Source: Candidatus Nanopelagicales bacterium (GTDB taxonomy: Bacteria; Actinomycetota; Actinomycetes; S36-B12; CAIYMF01). From it: a stretch of DNA of 64,000 nucleotides. Location: NCBI GenBank assembly GCA_017882705.1, contig JADGOZ010000063.1, positions 1-64,000 on the forward strand, in the 5' to 3' direction. This document shows, piece after piece, positions 42,610-50,918 of the stretch. A program made the position numbers and the translations under genes. Under the pieces are notes generated by a model. That model was given only the letters and a program-made list of their open reading frames with translations. It did no database searches and was not told where the DNA came from. Every line of letters starts with the position of its first letter. Position 1 is the stretch's first letter.

Positions 42610-44064
42610 ATGACGACTCCTGGGATCCCCGGCATCGATGCCGGCTCCGTCACTCCTGTCCTGATCGATGGCGAGCTGGTCATCGGCTCTGCGTCGACCG
42701 AGGTCCGTGCGCCGTACGACGGCACGCTGCTCGGCTCGATCCCGGCGCTCGGCGCGGCCGAGGTCGACCGTGCGGTGGCCGCGGCGAAGAAGGCGTTGCA
42801 CGACACTCCGCTGGCGCAGTGGAAGCGTGCGGAGATCCTCGACAAGGCGGCGCTGCTGCTCGCGGAGCGGGAGGAGGACTTCGCCCGCTGCATCGCGCAG
42901 GAGGCGGCGAAGCCGATCCGCACCGCCCGCGGTGAGGCGCAGCGCGCGGTGTCGACGTTGCAGTTCTCCGCCGCGGTCGCGCGCTCGCTCGCCGGCGAGG
43001 TCGTGCCGCTCGAGGCGTCGGCGGCGGGCGAGGGCAAGCTCGGGTTCATCCTGCGCGTGCCGGTCGGGGTGGTCGGTGCGATCGCGCCGTTCAACTTCCC
43101 GCTCAACCTGGTGGCCCACAAGCTCGGTCCGGCGATCGCGGCGGGCTGCCCGGTGGTCCTGAAGCCGGCGAGCCAGACGCCGTTCTCGTCGATCCTGCTC
43201 GCGCGGGTGCTGGTCGAGGCAGGTCTGCCGACCGGCTACCTGCACGTCGTCACCGGTGGCGGCTCGACGGTCGGCAACGCGCTGGTGGACCACGACGACG
43301 TCGCGCTGATCACATTCACGGGCTCGCCCGAGGTCGGCTGGGGGATCCGGGCGCGGGCGCCGCGCAAGCGGGTCGGGCTCGAGCTCGGCAACAACGCGCC
43401 GCTGATCATCGAGGCCGACGGCGACTGGAGGTCGGCCGCGGCGAAGGTGAAGGTCGCGGGCTTCTCCCACGCGGGCCAGTCGTGCATCTCGACCCAGCGG
43501 ATCTTCGTGCACCGGTCGGTCGCCGACGAGTTCGTCGCCGCGCTCACCGCCGCAGTGAAGACGATCGTGGTCGGTGACCCGCTCGACGAGGCCACCGACG
43601 TCTCCGCGCTGATCAGCACCGGCGAGCGCGACCGCATCGCCGGCTGGATCCGCGAGGCCGCCGAGCAGGGCGCCGTCATCGCGGCCGGGGGAGAGATCGG
43701 TGCCGACGGCGTCCTGCGGCCGACCCTCGTGGTCGACGCGACGCCGGAGATGAAGGTCTGCTCGCAGGAGGTCTTCGGCCCCGTCGTCGCGGTCACCCGC
43801 TACGACGACTTCGACGACGCCCTCGCGATGGCCAACGACACTCGCTACGGCCTGCAGGCCGGCGTCTTCACCGCCGACATCACCAAGGCGCTGAAGGCCG
43901 CCCGTACCCTCGACTTCGGCGGCGTCCTGATCAACGAGGTCCCGACCTGGCGCGCCGACCAGCAGCCCTACGGCGGCCTGCGGGACAGCGGCAACACCAA
44001 GGAGGGCCCCGCCTGGTCCGTCCGCGAGATGACCGACGAACGCCTCATCATCCTCACCGGTTGA
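42610..44064 (+). CDS. NAD(P)+-dependent aldehyde dehydrogenase family protein
   Basis: 484 aa. The general base Glu is in GLELGNNAPLII and the nucleophile Cys in HAGQSCISTQRI. The cofactor lysine is in PVVLKPASQTP and the Rossmann segment in FTGSPEVGWGI. EVFGPVVAVTRYDDFDDAL and the tail TKEGPAWSVREMTDERL resemble glyceraldehyde-3-phosphate or lactaldehyde-type ALDHs. ELGNN replaces the more usual ELGG(K/N). Substrate unknown. Single gene, divergent from the sulfur operon. Confidence 0.92.
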   Translation: MTTPGIPGIDAGSVTPVLIDGELVIGSASTEVRAPYDGTLLGSIPALGAAEVDRAVAAAKKALHDTPLAQWKRAEILDKAALLLAEREEDFARCIAQEAAKPIRTARGEAQRAVSTLQFSAAVARSLAGEVVPLEASAAGEGKLGFILRVPVGVVGAIAPFNFPLNLVAHKLGPAIAAGCPVVLKPASQTPFSSILLARVLVEAGLPTGYLHVVTGGGSTVGNALVDHDDVALITFTGSPEVGWGIRARAPRKRVGLELGNNAPLIIEADGDWRSAAAKVKVAGFSHAGQSCISTQRIFVHRSVADEFVAALTAAVKTIVVGDPLDEATDVSALISTGERDRIAGWIREAAEQGAVIAAGGEIGADGVLRPTLVVDATPEMKVCSQEVFGPVVAVTRYDDFDDALAMANDTRYGLQAGVFTADITKALKAARTLDFGGVLINEVPTWRADQQPYGGLRDSGNTKEGPAWSVREMTDERLIILTG

Positions 44065-44221
44065 CGGCGCCTCCAAGCCGCCGCCCGCCTGGCGTCGGCG
44101 CACGCCTCCGCCTCGTGGCTTGTCGCGTCGCCTCGCTCCGCTACCGACGGGTGCTCACGCCCCCGCCGGGGCGTTCGAACCCGTCGCCCCTCGGGCTTGG
44201 GCGTAGGGCTCCTGGGCGCCG

Positions 44222-44833
44222 TTACGCGGCAGCGGCGCCCCAGGTGCCGCTAAAGGCGATGTCCGACAGGGGCTTGCGCTCGCGGGGGGCGGACTCGCGC
44301 TCGGCGGCCCAGGCCGGGAGCGCGGCAGGGTCACCGAGGCGACCGACCGCGAGCACGACGACGGCTCGGTACTGCGCGGGAACGCCGAACTCCACGGCGA
44401 TCTGCCCGGCGTCGAAGCCACCCATCTGGTGCGCGTGCAGGCCGCGCGCGGATGCCTCGACGGTGAGCTGCGCGACCGCGAGCCCGAGCTCGTACGGCGC
44501 GATCTCGCGTGCGGAGCCGTCCTCGTGCTCGACCTCGACGATCGCGGCGATCAGCACCGGCGCTGCAGAGGCCCACACCTGGTTGAACTCGGCGAGCGCG
44601 TCGAACAGGCCCTTGTAGGTGGCGTCGGAGCCGTCCACGCCCGCACGGCCGACCAGGAAGCGCCAGGGCTGGTAGTTGTTCGCGCTCGGCGCCCAGCGGG
44701 CAGCCTCGAGCAGCGCCGTGACGTCGGCGTCGGACACCGGCTCGCGGTCGAACGCGCGGGGGGACCAGCGCTCGGCGAGCAGCGGGTGGAGCTCGACGGC
44801 GGTGCCGGCTGTGCGGGTCGCGACGGTGGTCAC
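44222..44833 (-). CDS. Nitroreductase family FMN-dependent oxidoreductase
   Basis: 203 aa from GTG 44833, which follows GAGGAGCCACC. The FMN-phosphate motif is RWSPRAFD; AARWAPSANNYQPWRFLVG is the family signature. GLAVAQLTVEASARGLHAHQMGGF is the dimer/FMN helix. Family members reduce quinones, nitroaromatics or flavin-related substrates with NAD(P)H. A TTGT/ACAA-type MarR-like motif lies in its promoter. The 157 bases between this gene and the aldehyde dehydrogenase contain no gene. Confidence 0.9.
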   Translation of the reverse strand: MTTVATRTAGTAVELHPLLAERWSPRAFDREPVSDADVTALLEAARWAPSANNYQPWRFLVGRAGVDGSDATYKGLFDALAEFNQVWASAAPVLIAAIVEVEHEDGSAREIAPYELGLAVAQLTVEASARGLHAHQMGGFDAGQIAVEFGVPAQYRAVVVLAVGRLGDPAALPAWAAERESAPRERKPLSDIAFSGTWGAAAA

Positions 44834-44852
44834 GGTGGCTCCTCGGGTCAGG

Positions 44853-44870
44853 TAGTTGTCCTTTCAACAA
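44853..44870 (-). promoter_or_regulatory. Possible MarR/HxlR-type operator of the nitroreductase gene
   Basis: TTGTTGAAAGGACAACTA (minus strand) has GTTG/CAAC half-sites and an unusual AT-rich run 20 bases before the start codon, resembling operators often found before redox-responsive nitroreductase genes. Confidence 0.35.
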
Positions 44871-44907
44871 TTTCTGACCCACGGCATTCCCCGGGCTGCC
44901 CGCTCGG

Positions 44908-44939
44908 GGCGGTGACGGCGCTCACACGTCGTCACCGCC
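44908..44939. repeat. Perfect 10-bp inverted repeat between nitroreductase and L,D-transpeptidase genes
   Basis: GGCGGTGACG (44908-44917) and CGTCACCGCC (44930-44939) enclose 12 bases. It sits in the 256-bp divergent region, so it is more likely regulatory or leader structure than a terminator. The rest of the gap holds no gene. Confidence 0.5.
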
Positions 44940-45089
44940 AGGGGTGTCCGGCGTGTCCTGCGCGGCGCGCGGCACGGGACACGCCACTCTGGACCCGTCG
45001 AACGGCAGCCCTCGTGGCTGCGGGGAAGCGGTCGGCGCAGGTGGCCCGCACGGGTCCGCCTGCTGCCGCATACCGTCCCAGGAGTTCCC

Positions 45090-46022
45090 GTGCCCCTCGA
45101 CACCCGAGCCCTCCTCGCGCTGAGCGACCTCGCGGGCCGCCTGCGCCCGGAGCGCGAGCGCCCCGCGTCCTCGGCGGTCCTCGCTCGTCGTCGGGTCGCT
45201 GCGCTCGCCGTCGCGTCGGTCGGCGCCGGGCTCGTGTGCGGGCTGGTCGTGCCCGTCGACGCCGCCACGACAGCCGCGGCGGGCCCGGCGGCGCCCCGCG
45301 CAGTCGTCGTGGCCGCCCCCGCGGTCCTGCTCACGAGCTCGCCGTCGCCGTTCGCCGCCGCGACCGTCCGCCGCACGGCGGCTGCCCCGACCACGGCCAG
45401 GGGCGCCGCGAAGCCCGCCACGGCCGCGAAGCCGACGACCGTGGCGACCGAGCCCCGGACCGCGTCGCGCGCCGTGGCCCGCCCTGCGACGGTGCTCGTC
45501 GCCGACCCGCTTCCGGGTCGCGCGGGGTCGGTCGTGGCGCTCGGGCACGTCGCGACGACCCCGGTGACGACCGCCGTGACGGCTGCGGGCGCACCGGCGT
45601 ACGTGCCCACGCGGCCCCTGCCGGCGCACAGCGGGGCGGGCCGGCGGATCGTCTACTCCGAGCGTGCCGCGCACCTGTGGGTCGTCGGCGACGGCGGCGC
45701 CGTGGTCCGGGACTACCCCGTCACCGGTCGCGTCGGCCGGCCCAAGCCGGGCGTCTACCACGTCTACTCGAAGTCGACCGTGGCCATCAACCCGGGCGAG
45801 AAGCTCCGGTTCGAGTTCATGGTCCGCTTCGCCGTGGGGATCACGGGCGCCCGGATCGGCTTCCACACGATCCCGCGCTACCTCGACGGGGTCCCGATCC
45901 AGAAGGAGAGCCAGCTCGGCACGGCGATCGGCGCCGGCGGCTGCGTGCGTCAGTCCCGGGCCGACGCGGTGTGGCTCTACGGCTGGTCCCGCATCGGCGA
46001 CACGGTGGTCGTGCGGCTCTGA
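45090..46022 (+). CDS. L,D-transpeptidase (YkuD domain), Ala-rich anchor type
   Basis: 310 aa. After a basic N-terminus, an uncleaved or signal-type helix (VAALAVASVGAGLVCGLVV, residues about 36-54) is followed by an Ala/Thr/Pro-rich spacer of some 110 residues. The C-terminal YkuD domain contains RIGFHTIPRY and the nucleophile C285 in GAGGCVRQSRADAVWLYGW. Expected to act outside the membrane on peptidoglycan stem peptides (3-3 cross-links or protein attachment). Followed 63 bp later by a second, differently built L,D-transpeptidase gene. Confidence 0.88.
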   Translation: MPLDTRALLALSDLAGRLRPERERPASSAVLARRRVAALAVASVGAGLVCGLVVPVDAATTAAAGPAAPRAVVVAAPAVLLTSSPSPFAAATVRRTAAAPTTARGAAKPATAAKPTTVATEPRTASRAVARPATVLVADPLPGRAGSVVALGHVATTPVTTAVTAAGAPAYVPTRPLPAHSGAGRRIVYSERAAHLWVVGDGGAVVRDYPVTGRVGRPKPGVYHVYSKSTVAINPGEKLRFEFMVRFAVGITGARIGFHTIPRYLDGVPIQKESQLGTAIGAGGCVRQSRADAVWLYGWSRIGDTVVVRL

Positions 46023-46084
46023 GCCGTACACTCGCTGTCGGCGTCACGTCGGCGCCCTTCTCGACGTCCGGAAGGACAGCCAAC

Positions 46085-47074
46085 GTGAGCCGAGCCGGCA
46101 CCCTGCGCAGGCGCTCTGCGGCCCGTCTGCCGCTCGTCCTGGCCGCGTCCGTCGCCCTGGTCGTGTCGCTCACGGCCGCGCCCGCGACCGCCGCGCCCCC
46201 GTCGCCGACCCCGTCGCCGACCGCGCCCTCGCGGCGCCCGCCGGCACCGATCCCGCCGCTGCCGGCAGCCCGATTCGGCGTCACGATCACCCCGGGCAAC
46301 GGTGCGGTGGTCGGGGTCGCCTACCCCATCACCGCGAAGTTCTCCGCACCCGTCACGAACCGCGCGCTCGCCGAGCACAACATGCACGCCTACGTGAACG
46401 GGAAGCTCTCGACGGGCGCGTGGTACTGGAAGACGACGACCACGGCGCTGTTCCGCACCAGCGGTTTCTGGCCCGGGCACGCGACCCTCCAGGTGCGGCT
46501 CACCCTGGCCGGCGTCGAGCTCGGTCGCACCGCCGACGTGCGCTACCTCGGAGCCGCGACGACGACGCGCAACCACACGATCCGCACGTCGCGCGCGCTC
46601 ATCGCCAACGTCAACGGCGTATCGGACCGCTTCACCGTCGTCGTCGACGGCGTCACGGTGAAGACGTTCCGCACCTCGCTCGGCAAGCCCGGCTTCGAGA
46701 CGCGTTCGGGCATCAAGGCCGTGATGGAGAAGTACGCGCTGCGCCACATGACGAGCGTCGCGGCGGGGATCACGAACCCGAACGACCAGTACGACCTGCA
46801 GGTCCCGTGGGCGGTGCGGATCACGCCGACGGGTGAGTTCGTCCACGGTGCGCCGTGGGCGCTCGCGCGGCTCGGTCGCTACAACGGCTCGCACGGCTGC
46901 ACGAACCTCAACGTCCCCGACTCGCACTGGTTCTTCGACCACGTGATCCCGGGCGACCCCGTCGTCACCACGGGCACGCCGCGGTCGATGGAGTACTGGA
47001 ACGGCACCGGGGCGCCCTACAACATGCCGTGGGCCCAGTGGCTGTCGCGCTCGGCGCTCAAGGGCAAGCCCTAG
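46085..47074 (+). CDS. L,D-transpeptidase with Ig-like domain (mycobacterial Ldt type)
   Basis: 329 aa from GTG 46085. The signal peptide is LPLVLAASVALVVSLTAAPA. A Pro/Ser linker is followed by an Ig-like domain (FGVTITPGNGAVVGVAYPIT, about 65-165). The YkuD catalytic domain has FVHGAPWALARLGRYNGSHG and nucleophile C272 (SHGCTNLN). This is the layout of actinobacterial Ldt enzymes making 3-3 cross-links. It ends in a Trp-containing tail (PWAQWLSRSALKGKP) like the C-terminal subdomain of mycobacterial Ldts. Confidence 0.94.
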   Translation: MSRAGTLRRRSAARLPLVLAASVALVVSLTAAPATAAPPSPTPSPTAPSRRPPAPIPPLPAARFGVTITPGNGAVVGVAYPITAKFSAPVTNRALAEHNMHAYVNGKLSTGAWYWKTTTTALFRTSGFWPGHATLQVRLTLAGVELGRTADVRYLGAATTTRNHTIRTSRALIANVNGVSDRFTVVVDGVTVKTFRTSLGKPGFETRSGIKAVMEKYALRHMTSVAAGITNPNDQYDLQVPWAVRITPTGEFVHGAPWALARLGRYNGSHGCTNLNVPDSHWFFDHVIPGDPVVTTGTPRSMEYWNGTGAPYNMPWAQWLSRSALKGKP

Positions 47075-47083
47075 CCGAGCCGA

Positions 47084-47992
47084 TCAGTCCGCCGTCCCGC
47101 TCCGGGGGACGCGGACGACGAGGGCTCCCTGTCGCACCCGCGCCTGGATGCTGCGGCCCGGGTCCACGACGTCACCGTCGATCTGTCGCGGCGCAGTCTC
47201 CCGGGCGACGACCCAGGCGGACGAGCCCTGCAGGTGGTAGCGGGAGTCGTCCGTGACGGCCCGGCGCAGCGCGAGCCGGGCGCCGGTGCGGACCCAGTCG
47301 ACGGGGTTGGCGAGCGGTAGGACGACCACGTGCAGCATCCCGTCGGACACCTCGGCCTCGGGCACGGCGTCGAGCCCGGCCACGAGGCCGCCGACGTTGG
47401 CGACGAGGATGCTGCGCGCGGAGAACCAGCGCGGCTCCCCGCCGTCGACGGCGACACCGACCCGCATCTTCTTCTGGCGCAGCGCCTTGACCGTGTTCAG
47501 CGCGTACGCCGTCGGGCCGATCACGCTCTTGAGGCCTTCGGAGGCGTCGATGAGCAGTGCGTCGAGGCCGATGCCGGCGATGACCGTGCAGATGGTCACC
47601 CGGCCGCCGAGCCCCACCTCGATCACGTCGACGCGGCGCTCGGTTCCGCCGAACGCCACGGCGCCCGCCGCGTCGAGGTCGAGCGGGAGGCCGAGGTTGC
47701 GGGCGAGCAGGTTGCCGGTGCCGGCCGGGATGATCCCGAGCGCGCTGACGGTGCCGACGAGGCCCTCGGCCACGGCCCGGACCGTGCCGTCACCTCCCCA
47801 GGCGAGCACGAGGTCGGCACCCGAGGCGACGGCCGCGCGCGCCTGCTCCGTGCCGGGGGAGTCGGCCGTGGTCGTCACCACGTGCGGGGTCGAGAGTCCG
47901 ACGGCGTGGGCCCACCGCGCCAGTCGCTCCACCGCGGCCTCGCGCCCACCCGACTTCTGCGGATGCACGACCGCGACGACGTCGGTCGTCAC
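47084..47992 (-). CDS. Diacylglycerol/lipid kinase family protein (DagK-like)
   Basis: 302 aa from GTG 47992, overlapping the upstream stop (GTGA). It opens VVAVVHPQKSGGREA and carries the nucleotide motif LVLAWGGDGTVRAVAEGL and GIIPAGTGNLLARNLGLPLD. The C-terminal beta-sandwich contains RQIDGDVVDPG, the conserved I-DGE-type motif. Family members phosphorylate diacylglycerol or related lipids at the membrane. Substrate not assignable. Confidence 0.92.
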   Translation of the reverse strand: MTTDVVAVVHPQKSGGREAAVERLARWAHAVGLSTPHVVTTTADSPGTEQARAAVASGADLVLAWGGDGTVRAVAEGLVGTVSALGIIPAGTGNLLARNLGLPLDLDAAGAVAFGGTERRVDVIEVGLGGRVTICTVIAGIGLDALLIDASEGLKSVIGPTAYALNTVKALRQKKMRVGVAVDGGEPRWFSARSILVANVGGLVAGLDAVPEAEVSDGMLHVVVLPLANPVDWVRTGARLALRRAVTDDSRYHLQGSSAWVVARETAPRQIDGDVVDPGRSIQARVRQGALVVRVPRSGTAD

Positions 47993-48519
47993 TGCGGCAG
48001 CCCGAACGTGAGGTTGCCCTGGTCGTCGTCCTGGTGGACCGTCACCGTCGAGCTCACGCCGTCATCGGTCGTGGCCTCGCAGGTGAACGTCGTGCCGGCC
48101 GCGATGTCGACGGAACCCGGGCAGGCGACAGTCGTGTGCAGTCCGGACGACGCCGAGATCTGCGCCGCGATCTCGCTCTCGACCGCACCCATGTCGAGCT
48201 TGTTGCGCGACGCGACGGACAGGGCGACGGCGACGCCGATCGCGACCACGCCGAGCAGCAGCAGCACGGCTCCGGCGACGATCCACGGCGTCCTGCTGCG
48301 CGGGCGTGGTCGCTCGGCCTCCCCGGCCGGGTCGTCGTCCGCGGGGTCCGGCACCACGGGGGACCAGGCCGTGGGCGAGGACGGCGCGGAGACCTCCGAC
48401 GCTGTCGGTGCCGCTGGCCGCGTCTGGTCGGTCCAGGTGACGCCGGTCCACCAGCGCAGCCCACCGGTCCCGGCGGGGTCGGGGTACCAGCCCTCGGCCG
48501 GGGCGGCGGATTCGGTCAC
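47989..48519 (-). CDS. DUF2510 + DUF4333 membrane protein
   Basis: 176 aa from GTG 48519. The N-terminal DUF2510 motif is AEGWYPDPAGTGGLRWWTGVTWT. A Pro/Asp-rich stretch, one transmembrane helix (IVAGAVLLLLGVVAIGVAVAL) and a C-terminal extracellular DUF4333 domain follow, with two Cys (VACPGSV, FTCEATT) probably disulfide bonded. Function unknown. Translationally coupled to the lipid kinase gene. Confidence 0.85.
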   Translation of the reverse strand: MTESAAPAEGWYPDPAGTGGLRWWTGVTWTDQTRPAAPTASEVSAPSSPTAWSPVVPDPADDDPAGEAERPRPRSRTPWIVAGAVLLLLGVVAIGVAVALSVASRNKLDMGAVESEIAAQISASSGLHTTVACPGSVDIAAGTTFTCEATTDDGVSSTVTVHQDDDQGNLTFGLPQ

Positions 48520-48578
48520 GGGTCGAAACTAGCGCGCGGCGAGGCGGGCGCGGTCGCGCCCCGCGAACGCCGCGCTGC

Positions 48579-48803
48579 CTACGCCGTCAGGAGACGGTGG
48601 TCGGCCGCAGCGCGCTCGCAGTCGCGGATCGTGTGGAAGCCCGACTCGAAACCGCAGTCGTGGCACACGGCGATCGATGAGCTGCCGAGGTGCACGACCT
48701 CGACGCTGTGGGGCTGGCAGCACGACGTCGCGTGCGCGTGGTCGCGCCGGTGGACCGCGGCGAGCATTGCCCGCACGATCGGCTCCGCTGTCATCGTCGT
48801 CAT
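48579..48803 (-). CDS. Small Cys/His-rich protein, probably zinc-binding
   Basis: 74 aa. ATG 48803 opens MTTMTAEPIV; ATG 48794 is an alternative. HATSCCQPHSVEVVH and IAVCHDCGFESGFHTIRDCE contain five Cys and several His in pairs suited to a zinc ribbon. I do not recognise the family. Divergent from the 273-aa unknown gene. The 403-aa ORF in the track extends it through shadow sequence. Confidence 0.65.
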   Translation of the reverse strand: MTTMTAEPIVRAMLAAVHRRDHAHATSCCQPHSVEVVHLGSSSIAVCHDCGFESGFHTIRDCERAAADHRLLTA

Positions 48804-48919
48804 AACACCCGTATCGGATCGGGAGGACCAGTACCTGAGCCGAACTGCGCCCGGCGAACGGACGAATTCGTGACGGCAGTACGGCGGGTCCCCCGGCGCG
48901 GCCCCGGTACGGTCGCCGC

Positions 48920-49741
48920 ATGAGCCCAGTGTCGCGCCGTCGCCCCTCGCGCGGACCGAGGCGAGGAGGCCCGCCCGGCGGTGCCGACGCCGAGGCCGCG
49001 CGCCTGCGTGGGCGGCCTCCTCTCGACGTGCTGATGCGCGAGCTGGCCCGTGTCCAGGAGGCCGACGACACGTTCCTCGCAGAGGGGCTCGGCGCCTACG
49101 TCGTCGGCCTGCTCGACGTGCGCGGCCCCGACGGCGGCGCGTCCTTCGCGGCGTTCTGCCGCGAGGCGATCGAGGACGGGCGCGCGGCCACGTCGGTGCC
49201 CGGTCTCGCGGCCACGTCCCTGCTCGCCGAGCTCGGCCACCCGTCCGTGCGCGACCGCGCCGCGTCGATCGTCGCTGCAGCCGACCGGGAGATCGTCGCC
49301 GCGCTCCCTTCGTGGTGCTCGCACGTCGGACGCGTGCACGTGGTCGAGGCCGGCTCGCTGCGCACGCGCGACGGCCGCGAGACCGTGCTGCACGTGATGC
49401 TCGACTACGACGATGCCTCGGCCGGCTCACGGCACCTGCTGTCGGTGGCCACCGAGCGCGACGAGCAGCGGGTGCACCTGCTCGACGTGCGAGCCCGCGG
49501 CCCGCAGGACTCGCTCGCACCGATCGCCGAGCAGTACTCCACGTCGCCGACCGCCCGGTGGCAGTGGCGGGAGGTCGACGAGCTCGACGCTCTCGTCGGT
49601 GACCCCGTGCGCACGACATGGACCCGCACGGCCACCGACTGGCCCGTGCAGGACGTCGAGGGAAAGCCAACGCCCGCCTGGGCTTTCGGCGTACGCCGTC
49701 TCGAGCGGCTGACCGGTGCGACGATGCGACCGCCGACCTGA
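48920..49741 (+). CDS. Hypothetical protein, 273 aa
   Basis: A basic, disordered N-terminus (about 30 residues) is followed by a helical part and, from residue about 135, a beta-rich half (HVGRVHVVEAGSLRTRDGRE, VLHVMLDYDDASAGSRHLLS). No signal peptide. I do not recognise it. TACGGT ends 6 bases before ATG 48920, so the mRNA is probably leaderless. Confidence 0.7.
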   Translation: MSPVSRRRPSRGPRRGGPPGGADAEAARLRGRPPLDVLMRELARVQEADDTFLAEGLGAYVVGLLDVRGPDGGASFAAFCREAIEDGRAATSVPGLAATSLLAELGHPSVRDRAASIVAAADREIVAALPSWCSHVGRVHVVEAGSLRTRDGRETVLHVMLDYDDASAGSRHLLSVATERDEQRVHLLDVRARGPQDSLAPIAEQYSTSPTARWQWREVDELDALVGDPVRTTWTRTATDWPVQDVEGKPTPAWAFGVRRLERLTGATMRPPT

Positions 49742-49744
49742 GCG

Positions 49745-50455
49745 TCAGTCGCGCAGAGCCGAGGCGAACATCCGGTCGATCCGCTCCCACGCGTCGGCCG
49801 CCGCGGTGTCGACGAACCCGGCGTTGAGCGACTTCGTCATCGGCTTCATCCAGCCGGGCGCCTCGGAATGGTTGAGGAAGGAGTGCCCCGCCTCCGGGTA
49901 CACCTTCACGTCGTGCTCCACGCCGGCGCTCTCGAGCGCCGTCTCGAGGGTGGCGGCCGCGCCCTTGAGCGAACCGTCGCGGCCGCCGTATGACGCGACG
50001 ATCGGGCAGGCGCCCGCGGCAGCCGCGTCGAGGCGCTTGGGCAGGCGGCCGTAGTTCACCGAGCTGACGTCGAAGCCGCGGTTGGCCATGAGGATCGCGA
50101 ACGCGCCGCCCAGGCAGAAGCCGGCGATCCCGGTGCGGCCGTTCGAGTCGTCACGAGCGGTGAGCCACGCCCGGGCCGCGGCGATCTCGGTGAAAGGTCG
50201 GCCCTGGCCCGTGCTCAGGGCGCGCGTCACGGTCACGAGGCACCGGACGGTGGCGCCGTAGGACAGCAGGTCCGGCGCCACCGCGTGGTAGCCGCGCTCC
50301 GCGAACCGGTCGGCCATGTCGCGGATGTCGGCGTTGAGGCCGAACGCCTCGTGCACGACCACGACACCGGGGCCCGGGCCGTCGACCCCGCGGGCGGGGG
50401 AGAAGTAGGCCGGGAGGAGCCCTGTGCCGGGGACGTCGATGGTGATGTCGGGCAT
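49745..50455 (-). CDS. Dienelactone hydrolase family protein
   Basis: 236-aa alpha/beta hydrolase of normal length. The nucleophile is a Cys in IAGFCLGGAFA, the acid in SYGGRDG and the His in YPEAGHSFLNHSEAP. VVVHEAFGLNADIRDMADRF is the oxyanion-region signature. No signal peptide. Substrate unknown. ATG 50455 gives the canonical start MPDITIDVPGTGLLPAYFSP; the long upstream frame is shadow. The roughly 220 bases upstream, to the riboswitch promoter, show nothing gene-like. Confidence 0.93.
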   Translation of the reverse strand: MPDITIDVPGTGLLPAYFSPARGVDGPGPGVVVVHEAFGLNADIRDMADRFAERGYHAVAPDLLSYGATVRCLVTVTRALSTGQGRPFTEIAAARAWLTARDDSNGRTGIAGFCLGGAFAILMANRGFDVSSVNYGRLPKRLDAAAAGACPIVASYGGRDGSLKGAAATLETALESAGVEHDVKVYPEAGHSFLNHSEAPGWMKPMTKSLNAGFVDTAAADAWERIDRMFASALRD

Positions 50456-50677
50456 GGTGCTCCTCGGTGCGCGGTGGGGGCGGGGGTCCGCCCGCACGAA
50501 GGCTACGGAGACACCGACGCTGCCGCACCCCGCGTGCGCGAGTCCCGGGGTCGAAACCCTCGACGCTAGGTGGAGGGTGAGGTGTGCGCGGGTCGACCCG
50601 GGGACGAGGGTTCGGGCTCCCTCCCTCCACGCCGGCTCAGGCGGTGCGCCGGAACGGCTCGTCAGACCCGGTCCTGA

Positions 50678-50707
50678 TCGACAGAGGTACCCCGTTCGGG
50701 CTAGCGT
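50678..50707 (+). promoter_or_regulatory. Promoter of the riboswitch-controlled wall gene
   Basis: TCGACA (-35) and TAGCGT (-10) are separated by 18 bases. Transcription would start near 50714, just before the riboswitch-like leader. Confidence 0.6.
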
Positions 50708-50740
50708 CAGCATCGCCTTGTGGGGAAGCAGGGCGTCACG

Positions 50741-50903
50741 ACCGGACCGCCGAGTCCCGTCCACGGCCGTGACCCAGGAGAACCTGGACGGGAGTGGGGG
50801 AACCACACTCGGCCGACGACCTCGCGTCGACGGCCTCGGGGTGAAGTCGCGAGAGCGGCAGGCCGACCTCCGGCCCAACCCGACAGCTCACCTCGCAGGC
50901 GGC
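50741..50903 (+). ncRNA. ydaO-yuaA type (c-di-AMP) riboswitch
   Basis: The leader between the promoter and ATG 50919 carries conserved pieces of the ydaO aptamer in order. GGGAGTGGGGGAACCA is followed by CTCGGGGTGAA. Paired arms around GTCGCGAGAGC follow, and the 3' block is CCGACAGCTCACCTCGCAGGC, the most recognisable part in actinobacteria. Such riboswitches commonly precede cell-wall hydrolase or resuscitation-type genes, as here. I could not fold it; exact ends are approximate. Confidence 0.8.
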
Positions 50904-50918
50904 GGAGGATCCACGTCC

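Noticed and set aside
44065-44221. tRNA-like element (GGGTTCGAACGCCCC on the minus strand resembles a T-arm)
   Set aside because: No matching acceptor, D or anticodon stems around it. The segment is GC-rich spacer without recognisable genes.
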